Source: Acidiphilium sp. 37-60-79 (GTDB taxonomy: Bacteria > Pseudomonadota > Alphaproteobacteria > Acetobacterales > Acetobacteraceae). Taken from it: DNA of 64,000 bases. Below, in pieces: positions 58,225 to 64,000 of the stretch; the first letter of the stretch is position 1; each line of letters begins with the position of its first letter. The stretch covers positions 1 through 64,000 of the forward strand of contig NCBV01000001.1 of assembly GCA_002279355.1 (NCBI GenBank), read 5' to 3'. The notes under the pieces are model-generated. The model was not told the origin of the DNA and made no database searches. It worked only from the letters and a program-made list of their open reading frames with translations. The position numbers were made by a program, and so were the translations under genes.

Positions 58225-58724
58225 GCTTCGCCGACGCACTCCAACATCGCTGCGGCCAACGCCTCATCTGGCGATTTTCCGCCCCACAGCACGAATTGAA
58301 ATGCCGGGAAGAACCGCTCGCATTCGCTCACGGCAATATCAACCATATCCTCAACACTTTCAGCCGAGGCGGTGGAGGCACCGCGGAGAAGGACTGAATG
58401 ACGAAACACCGGCATCCCATCGTCCTGGTCCATGCCGAAATGGCCGATCCAGAGCTTTTCATTGGCGCGGGCCAGCAATTCAAATAATGCATGACGGCGC
58501 CGCTCTGGCGCCTTCAAATCAAATGTGCAAGAGAAATGCATCACCGAAATTTCATGCGACCAGGAGAAATATAGACCATAATCGCACCAGCGACCGGGCG
58601 CTTCGGCGGCGATTTCACAATCGCTGCGCCGATCGAAAGCCCATTCATTGCCGGCAATGACTTGCTCGACGATATCCAGCGGATTCGCGGTGCGATCGGA
58701 AAACTCAGAGGCGAGGGCGGACAT
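58221..58724 (-). CDS. YbjN domain-containing protein
   Basis: 167 residues of the YbjN/DUF1790 family, paired with proC as in many alphaproteobacteria. NPLDIVEQVIAGNEWAFDRRSDCEIAAEAPGRWCDYGLYFSWSHEISVMHFSCTFDLK is the typical N-terminal half. YbjN-like proteins are small cytosolic proteins, possibly chaperone-like, and are tied to stress and motility in E. coli. GAGGAG lies before the ATG at 58724; the frame opens 9 codons earlier. Confidence 0.85.
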   Translation of the reverse strand: MSALASEFSDRTANPLDIVEQVIAGNEWAFDRRSDCEIAAEAPGRWCDYGLYFSWSHEISVMHFSCTFDLKAPERRRHALFELLARANEKLWIGHFGMDQDDGMPVFRHSVLLRGASTASAESVEDMVDIAVSECERFFPAFQFVLWGGKSPDEALAAAMLECVGEA

Positions 58725-58847
58725 CGCGGATCTCCTCTTCTGTCGTGCCACCCGGTTGGGGCGGGCGGCAGCGCGGCACCAATGCCGCGAATCGGAGTCT
58801 AGCGGTAATTGCCGCGCCGCTGCAACGCAAGACCGAAAAAATTGCGC

Positions 58848-59150
58848 TTACGAAGCCGCGACGGCCTTGCGCGCAATCGCCCGGTTAACGCGGCGCTTCA
58901 ATGATTGCGCCTCGTCGGTCAGTTTCCGGCTCGGCGTGGTCAGCAAAAATGCATCCAACCCACCTTTATGCTCAATGGTTGACAGGCCGCGCGGGGTCAC
59001 CCGCAGCCGGACTGAAACGCCCAGCGCCTCAGACTGCAAGGAAGATTCCTGCAGATTGGGCAAAAACCGCCGACGCGTCTTGTTGTTCGCGTGGCTCACA
59101 TTGTTGCCGGAAAGAACGCTCTTGCCGGTGATCTCACAGCGCCGTGTCAT
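58848..59150 (-). CDS. rpmB: 50S ribosomal protein L28
   Basis: 100 residues, the longer alphaproteobacterial form. [34 protein letters not shown] is the L28 signature. The start at 59150 is fixed by this pattern; an upstream in-frame extension to 59195 is not L28. Monocistronic. Confidence 0.97.
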   Translation of the reverse strand: MTRRCEITGKSVLSGNNVSHANNKTRRRFLPNLQESSLQSEALGVSVRLRVTPRGLSTIEHKGGLDAFLLTTPSRKLTDEAQSLKRRVNRAIARKAVAAS

Positions 59151-59279
59151 AGCAAAACCCTTGAAATGGTCTGGTCCAACAATGAAGCTGGACAACAGAA
59201 ATTTGGCGCCGCACCGAGATGCGCACGTCTGGCACCGGTATTGGCGAAAAAATGCCCACTGGTCAAGCGTGCGGCAGCA

Positions 59280-59660
59280 TTACTCGCCCGCGATCGGCGT
59301 ATTATCACCGGCGCAGAACAGCCGATACAGCAGAGAGATCACTTCGGTTGCTGCATCGGTGCCGATTGAATAGTAAATCGTGCGGGAATCGCGCCTTGTT
59401 TGCACCAAGCCATCCTGGCGCAGCCGGGCGAGTTGCTGGGAAAGATGGGCTTGGCGGATACCCAATTCCCGCTCGAGCGTGCCTACCGAATGTTCGCCCC
59501 GCGCGAGATGACACAAAATCATCAGCCGATGAGGATTGGCGATCCCGCGCAGAAACTCCACGGCCTCGGCGGCGCTCCGCTTCATCACATCAAGTTCAAT
59601 CCCCGATGCTGCAGCACCGGGCCGCATTACTGCGGTTGCAGACGATCCTGCATCGGCCAT
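59280..59660 (-). CDS. ArsR-family regulator with persulfide-sensor cysteines (BigR/SqrR-like)
   Basis: 126 residues from the ATG at 59660, preceded by GGAGG. Winged helix: FLRGIANPHRLMILCHLARGEHSVGTLERELGIRQAHLSQQLARLRQDGLVQTRRDSRTIYYSI. Cys50 (in LMILC) and Cys116 (in YRLFC) are 66 residues apart, the same spacing as the sulfane-sulfur-sensing cysteines of BigR and SqrR (from memory). Metal-binding ELCVCDL of ArsR and the SmtB alpha5 ligands are absent. Predicted to repress sulfide or persulfide detoxification genes, none of which are next to it. Confidence 0.82.
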   Translation of the reverse strand: MADAGSSATAVMRPGAAASGIELDVMKRSAAEAVEFLRGIANPHRLMILCHLARGEHSVGTLERELGIRQAHLSQQLARLRQDGLVQTRRDSRTIYYSIGTDAATEVISLLYRLFCAGDNTPIAGE

Positions 59661-59825
59661 GGCCACCTCCGCCCAATAATTTTCACGACGACCTCGTTCA
59701 AGCTCTCGATTTGGCATCGCACACCCCGTTCCCGCTCGGTGGCTGGGACCCGCTGGCCCCGATGCCGCGAACCGTCCACCCCGTTATCGGTTGATCGTTT
59801 CGCGCCGGGCATGGTTGCCAACCGA

Positions 59826-60713
59826 TCATGATTTACTTTCCAAGACCGAGGTAAACGCCACTTCCTGCTTCGCGGCAAACGGATCTCGCGGATTTTGCCC
59901 CTGCACGATATCCTCAAGCCGTTGCTGTACCGCCCCCATAATCCGCTGATGGGTCAGGCAGTAGAACTGGTTTGCCTCGATCGCGCCGAAGGTTTTGGCG
60001 GCCACCTCGGCCGCGGTAATGCGGCCCGACGTCACCGCTTTGCGGCTCTGCGCCTCGGCGGCAATTTGGCTCGCTGTGGGTGGTGCCGTGTTACGCAGGG
60101 CTTCGGGCCGATTGCGCCCGGCATCCTTGATCCCGGTATCCACAAAGGCCGGGCACAGCACCGTCACCCCCAATTTCGATCCAGCGATGCGTAAATCCTG
60201 AAACAAAGTTTCCGACAATGTCACCACGCCGTGCTTCGACACGTTATAAACGCCCATTGTCTGCGCTGAGAGCAGCCCCGCCACCGATGCGGTATTGATG
60301 ACATGCCCTTCATCACCGCCAGCAATCATGCGCGGCACAAAACAGCGCACCCCATGGATCACGCCCCACAAATTAACACCCAGCACCCATTCCCAATCGG
60401 CAACCGAGTTTTCCCAAATGAGCCCGCCAGAGCCGACGCCGGCATTATTGAACACTAAATGCGCGGCGCCAAACCGGTCAAACACCGAATCGGCGAACCG
60501 CTCCATTGCCGCACCGTCACTCACATCGAGTCGCTCGGTATGAATTTCGGCGCCCTGAGCGCGTAGCTCATCTGCCACTGCGCCCAAGGCCTTGGCCTCA
60601 ATATCCGCAAGGGCGAGCTTCATGCCGCGTGCCGCGCCGATACGCGCAAATTCGCGGCCAAAGCCACTACCCGCGCCGGTAATCACCGCGACCCGGTTTT
60701 GGAACTCTTTCAT
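59826..60713 (-). CDS. SDR family oxidoreductase
   Basis: 295-residue short-chain dehydrogenase. AVITGAGSGFGREFARIGAARG is the NAD(P) motif; NNAGVGSGGL, the catalytic Ser in VINTASVAGLLS and YNVSKHGVVTLSE with Tyr and Lys. The extended C-terminal part (about 200-290) is typical of SDRs acting on fatty or lipid-like alcohols. It overlaps the upstream quinone oxidoreductase gene by 4 bases; third gene of the operon with the acyl-CoA dehydrogenase. Confidence 0.92.
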   Translation of the reverse strand: MKEFQNRVAVITGAGSGFGREFARIGAARGMKLALADIEAKALGAVADELRAQGAEIHTERLDVSDGAAMERFADSVFDRFGAAHLVFNNAGVGSGGLIWENSVADWEWVLGVNLWGVIHGVRCFVPRMIAGGDEGHVINTASVAGLLSAQTMGVYNVSKHGVVTLSETLFQDLRIAGSKLGVTVLCPAFVDTGIKDAGRNRPEALRNTAPPTASQIAAEAQSRKAVTSGRITAAEVAAKTFGAIEANQFYCLTHQRIMGAVQQRLEDIVQGQNPRDPFAAKQEVAFTSVLESKS

Positions 60714-61684
60714 GGTGTGATCACAATCTTTCCAGTGACTTGCCGTGCCGCCATGGCTTGCAGCGCCTGCGCCGTGTCCGCCAGCGCGTAACTGCGCGAA
60801 ATCAGCGGCCTGATTTTTTTCGCAAGCAACATCGTGAATAAATCCTGCATCATTGCCGCCTGATGATGCGGCTCGCGCCGAGCAAATTCACCCCAAAACA
60901 CCCCGACCAGCGACGCCCCTTTCAGCAGCGGCAGGTTCAATGGCAAAGCAGGAATTTCACCATCGGCAAAGCCGACCACCAAATATCGCCCGCGCCACGC
61001 AATCGAGCGGAACGCCGGTTCGGCTAATTTGCCGCCGACCGGATCATAAATAATGTCCGGCCCCTTGCCATCGGTGTGCGCCTTGATCGCGCCGCGTAAA
61101 TCCTCGCTGGTATAATTAATCACCGCATCCGCGCCACGCTCGCGGCAAATGGCCAACTTCGCCTCGGAAGATGCCGCCGCAATCACCCGAGCCCCTTTGG
61201 CCTTGGCGATTTCGACCGCCGCCAAGCCGACCCCGCCGGCGGCACCCAACACCAGCACGGTCTCCCCGGGTTGGACCGCACCGCGATCCACCACCGCGTG
61301 ATGCGAGGTGCCGAATGCCAGTGCAAATCCGGCCGCGACGTCGAAGGACACCCCATCCGGGATTTTCATGCAGAGCTTGGAATCGAGCGCAATTTTTTCG
61401 GCGAAGCCGCCAGTTGAGCACAGCGCCAACACCCGATCGCCAGGGGCCAAAGCGGTGACGCCATCGCCCACCGACTCAACCTCCCCGGCGATTTCAGCTC
61501 CGGGGGTAAACGGCAAAACCGGTTGGACCTGATATTTTTTCTGGATGATCAATACGTCCGGAAAATTCACACCCGCTGCGCGGATGCGAATCACCACCTC
61601 ACCCGGTTTGGCTACCGGGTCAGGCAGTTCGCGCATGAGCAGCGTCTCCGGGCCACCCCATGCCTCGCAGCGGATGGCGCGCAT
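60710..61684 (-). CDS. NADPH:quinone oxidoreductase family protein (zinc-independent MDR)
   Basis: 324 residues of the QOR2-like MDR group. VLVLGAAGGVGLAAVEIAKAKGARVIAAASSEAKL is the NADPH-binding motif. ALAPGDRVLALCSTGGFAEKI and DIIYDPVGGKLAEPAFRSIAWRGRYLVVGFADG are typical. It reduces quinones or enoyl substrates. Between the acyl-CoA dehydrogenase (one-base overlap) and SDR (4-base overlap), it may handle a lipid enone. Confidence 0.92.
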   Translation of the reverse strand: MRAIRCEAWGGPETLLMRELPDPVAKPGEVVIRIRAAGVNFPDVLIIQKKYQVQPVLPFTPGAEIAGEVESVGDGVTALAPGDRVLALCSTGGFAEKIALDSKLCMKIPDGVSFDVAAGFALAFGTSHHAVVDRGAVQPGETVLVLGAAGGVGLAAVEIAKAKGARVIAAASSEAKLAICRERGADAVINYTSEDLRGAIKAHTDGKGPDIIYDPVGGKLAEPAFRSIAWRGRYLVVGFADGEIPALPLNLPLLKGASLVGVFWGEFARREPHHQAAMMQDLFTMLLAKKIRPLISRSYALADTAQALQAMAARQVTGKIVITP

Positions 61685-62967
61685 CAGAGCGGCAGCCCCG
61701 GTGCGGTCAGCCCATCGGCAATCATCACGCCAGCATAGCCGCCAGTGCGTGCCGGATCGGTATTCTGATGCCGACGCTGCTCCAGCCGTGCCAATTGATC
61801 GCGATGCACCTCATCAGGACCATCGGCGAGGCGTAGCGTGCGCTGATGGGCATACGAAGTGGATAGCCACGTATCCGCCACTCCGCCGCCGCCAAACGCC
61901 TGGATCGCCCAATCGACAACTTTACACGCCACGTTCGGCGCCACGACCTTGATCATCGCAATCTCGGCGCGCGCGCCCTTGTTGCCGACCGTGTCCATCA
62001 TATGCGCAGCCTTGAGGGTGAGCAGGCGGGCTTGATCGATCATGATCCGCGATTCGGCAATTCGCTCGCGCCACACGCTTTGTTCGGCGACCGGTTTGCC
62101 GAATGCCGTGCGCGATTCCAAACGCCGGATCATCCGCTCCAGCGCCCGCTCGGCAACGCCGATTGAGCGCATGCAGTGATGGATGCGTCCCGGCCCGAGG
62201 CGCCCTTGGGCAATTTCGAATCCACGGCCCTCACCCAGCAAAATATGGTTCGCGGGCACGCGCACATTCTCAAAAATCATTTCGGCATGGCCGTGCGGCG
62301 CATCATCATCGCCGAATACCGGCAAAGCGCGCTTCATGGTCACGCCCGGATGCGGGAACGGCACCAAAATCATCGATTGCTGCTTGTGGCGGTCGGGATT
62401 GGTTGGGTCCGACTTGCCCATCACGATCAAAATCCGGCAGCGCGGGTCAGGCGCGCCCGAGGCCCACCATTTATGTCCGTTAATGACATATTCATCGCCA
62501 TCACGGACAATTTGCGTCTCGATATTGGTCGCATCCGACGACGCCACATTCGGCTCGGTCATCGCAAAGGCCGAGCGAATTTCGCCCGCCAGCAGCGGTT
62601 TGAGCCAACGCTCTTTGTGCTCATCGGCCGCGTAGCGGGTCAGCACTTCCATATTGCCGGTATCCGGCGCGGAACAATTGAAAACTTCCGGCCCGAACGG
62701 GCTGCGTCCCATGATTTCGGCAAGCGGCGCATATTCCACATTGGTCAAGCCGGCGCCATGCTCGGATTCCGGCAAAAACAGGTTCCATAGCCCGACCGCC
62801 TTGGCCTTCTGCTTGATCTCGGCCAGCAATGCCAGCGGTTGCCAACGATCAACCTGATGATGTGCTGCTTGAAACAGCGCCTGCTCATTGGGGTAGATAT
62901 GCTCGGCCATAAAATCCGCCACCCGGGCCCGCAGGGCCTCGGTCTTGGCCGAATAACGAAACTCCAT
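61684..62967 (-). CDS. Acyl-CoA dehydrogenase (ACAD10/11-like)
   Basis: FAD enzyme of 427 residues, longer than the usual 380-390. [38 protein letters not shown] is the FAD-binding middle domain; [30 protein letters not shown] and [33 protein letters not shown] form the C-terminal domain, lacking the general-base Glu of medium-chain enzymes at the usual place. This form matches the ACAD11-like clade acting on 4-hydroxy or long-chain acyl-CoA. First gene of the operon; divergent from the APH-like kinase gene. Confidence 0.92.
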   Translation of the reverse strand: MEFRYSAKTEALRARVADFMAEHIYPNEQALFQAAHHQVDRWQPLALLAEIKQKAKAVGLWNLFLPESEHGAGLTNVEYAPLAEIMGRSPFGPEVFNCSAPDTGNMEVLTRYAADEHKERWLKPLLAGEIRSAFAMTEPNVASSDATNIETQIVRDGDEYVINGHKWWASGAPDPRCRILIVMGKSDPTNPDRHKQQSMILVPFPHPGVTMKRALPVFGDDDAPHGHAEMIFENVRVPANHILLGEGRGFEIAQGRLGPGRIHHCMRSIGVAERALERMIRRLESRTAFGKPVAEQSVWRERIAESRIMIDQARLLTLKAAHMMDTVGNKGARAEIAMIKVVAPNVACKVVDWAIQAFGGGGVADTWLSTSYAHQRTLRLADGPDEVHRDQLARLEQRRHQNTDPARTGGYAGVMIADGLTAPGLPL

Positions 62968-63244
62968 TCTTGTCTCTCCCCAAATAATTCGAGCTGATCG
63001 GGTGCGCCATTCAGCGCGAACCCTTCGGACGTTTAAGCCAACATCGTTTTAATCTCGACCTGGGCTCAAGTCACGCCCCCTGGTGATCGGAGCTATGTGT
63101 CGCATTACGTTGACACGACTGTGCGACGTGTGTCGCGCCGATGCAAGGGGGTTCAATGCCTCAAAGCGAATATCCGCGCCGTGATCGGCTGCTTGACACT
63201 GCAGCAGCGATCTCGAATGCTCGATTTGTTTCAGGAGGAACGGC
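62968..63244. other. Divergent intergenic region
   Basis: 277 bases between the acyl-CoA dehydrogenase and APH-like genes. TGTGTCGC occurs at 63096-63103 and 63129-63136, and GCGAC-gtgt-GTCGC (63123-63136) forms a small inverted repeat, possibly a regulator site for both genes. A short frame from about 63156 reads MPQSEYPRRDRLLDTAAAI, like the first helix of a TetR regulator, and then loses sense. Confidence 0.4.
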
Positions 63245-64000
63245 ATGGAAGCGTCAATGCGGCCAATTCTGGTGGAGGTTCTGCCCCAGCACCGGCTCGA
63301 AGAACCTCGTTTATTTGACTATTTAGCGGCACATTGCCCTGGATTCGCGCGGCCTGCCCGGTTGCGTCAGTTCCAAGGCGGACAATCGAACCCAACCTTT
63401 CTGATCGAAACCGAGACGCAAAATTTTGTCCTGCGGAAAAAGCCGCCCGGCACTTTGCTCCCCTCCGCCCATCAGATCGACCGTGAATATCTGATCCAAA
63501 GCGCTCTGGCAGGAACCGATGTACCGGTGGCGCCGATGCTGCATTTTTGCGCCGATCCCAGCATTATCGGCACCGCATTTTATGTCATGGCCCATATCGA
63601 AGGCCGGGTGTTCCACGATGTCATGATGCCCGGCATTACCCCGGCTGATCGCGGCGCGATCCAACGCAATTTGATCGAAACGATCGCCGCGTTGCACAAT
63701 ATCGATTACGCAACGCGCGGCCTCGGTCATTATGGCCGACCCGATCAATATGTGGCGCGGCAGATGGCGCGGTGGAGCAAGCAATATCAAGCCTCACAGA
63801 CCGAAAGCCTACCGGCGATGGATCAGCTCACCGAGTGGCTCGCCAACCATATCCCCGAGCACGATGAAAGTGCGATCGTGCACGGCGATTTCCGCCTGGG
63901 GAACATGATGATCGCGCCGGATTCGCCGCGCATTCTCGCCGTGCTCGACTGGGAGCTTTCGACGCTGGGCCACCCGCTGGCCGATTTGGCTTATTGTTGC
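63245..64000 (+). CDS. APH-family phosphotransferase (ACAD10/11 kinase domain-like), partial
   Basis: Open frame of 252 codons running off the right edge; no stop is reached. AGGAGG lies 6 bases before the ATG. LRQFQGGQSNPTFLIET is the glycine-rich loop, FVLRKKPPG holds the lysine, IVHGDFRLGNMMI the catalytic loop (Asp and Asn) and VLDWELSTLGHPLADLAY the metal-binding DWE. This matches the kinase domain fused to ACAD10/ACAD11 in animals, which phosphorylates 4-hydroxyacyl-CoA. Divergent from the acyl-CoA dehydrogenase gene, so the two parts are encoded separately here. Confidence 0.88.
   Translation, partial: MEASMRPILVEVLPQHRLEEPRLFDYLAAHCPGFARPARLRQFQGGQSNPTFLIETETQNFVLRKKPPGTLLPSAHQIDREYLIQSALAGTDVPVAPMLHFCADPSIIGTAFYVMAHIEGRVFHDVMMPGITPADRGAIQRNLIETIAALHNIDYATRGLGHYGRPDQYVARQMARWSKQYQASQTESLPAMDQLTEWLANHIPEHDESAIVHGDFRLGNMMIAPDSPRILAVLDWELSTLGHPLADLAYCC

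Noticed and set aside
59740-59825. Hairpin ATCGGTTG...CAACCGAT after the SDR gene as a terminator
   Set aside because: Eight-base stem with a loop of about 25 bases and no T tract; too weak to call.

Overview
The window looks like chromosome of an alphaproteobacterium, most probably a member of the Acetobacteraceae (Acidiphilium/Rhodopila-like acidophiles). The reasons are high GC, densely packed genes with many ATGA/TGATG overlaps, a cysD-cysNC fusion, SecB, LpxC, a GTTC-N7-GTTC LexA-type box, and a BciB-type divinyl chlorophyllide reductase that points to bacteriochlorophyll synthesis. The genus is an inference. I saw no rRNA, tRNA, CRISPR array, transposase or integrase.

Layout. 1-311: palindromic intergenic elements, including a LacI-type double operator. 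0.3-9.1 kb: radical SAM protein, GDP-mannose synthesis enzyme (cpsB/manC), creatininase-family hydrolase, EamA transporter, an XRE-shikimate kinase fusion regulator and dnaE. 9.2-15.3 kb: a complete branched-chain-type (Liv) ABC importer ending in an amidase gene, probably one operon for uptake and hydrolysis of an amide. 15.4-28.6 kb: mainly envelope genes: UDP-diacylglucosamine diphosphatase-like protein, GT4 and two-domain GT2 glycosyltransferases, SLT/SPOR lytic transglycosylase, a polysaccharide-export ABC pair, lpxC and a tiny membrane protein. rpmI-rplT and bciB lie among them. 28.7-35.2 kb: ABC exporter, Old Yellow Enzyme family oxidoreductase and metH.

35.3-37.6 kb is the least ordinary stretch: a CxCC protein, a LexA-box-controlled two-gene operon (GcrA-like HTH plus a second HTH protein), a lipoprotein overlapping it tail to tail, and a probable frameshifted small gene. 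37.6-47.6 kb: APC permease-argC, secB with a tandem repeat at its stop codon, the overlapping thrC-M16 peptidase-pmbA operon, ABC-F ATPase, ndk and a glycine-zipper lipoprotein. 47.9-57.4 kb: mreB without mreCD, universal stress protein, marR-pirin with a perfect operator palindrome, Do-family protease, cysD-cysNC, a hexapeptide-repeat lipoprotein and a Sel1-repeat protein. 57.4-64 kb: proC-ybjN, rpmB, an ArsR-family regulator with the cysteine pair of persulfide sensors, an SDR-quinone reductase-acyl-CoA dehydrogenase operon, and the start of a divergent APH-family gene cut by the window end.

Functional threads: GDP-mannose and several glycosyltransferases feed surface polysaccharide made alongside lipid A (lpxC). 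cysD-cysNC activates sulfate. The terminal operon plus the APH-like kinase resembles a split form of the ACAD10/ACAD11 system for hydroxylated fatty acids. No single unmistakably new multi-gene system is visible. The best candidates are the LexA-box operon at 35.7-36.6 kb, the persulfide-sensor-like ArsR gene, and the XRE-shikimate kinase regulator lacking its usual pathway.
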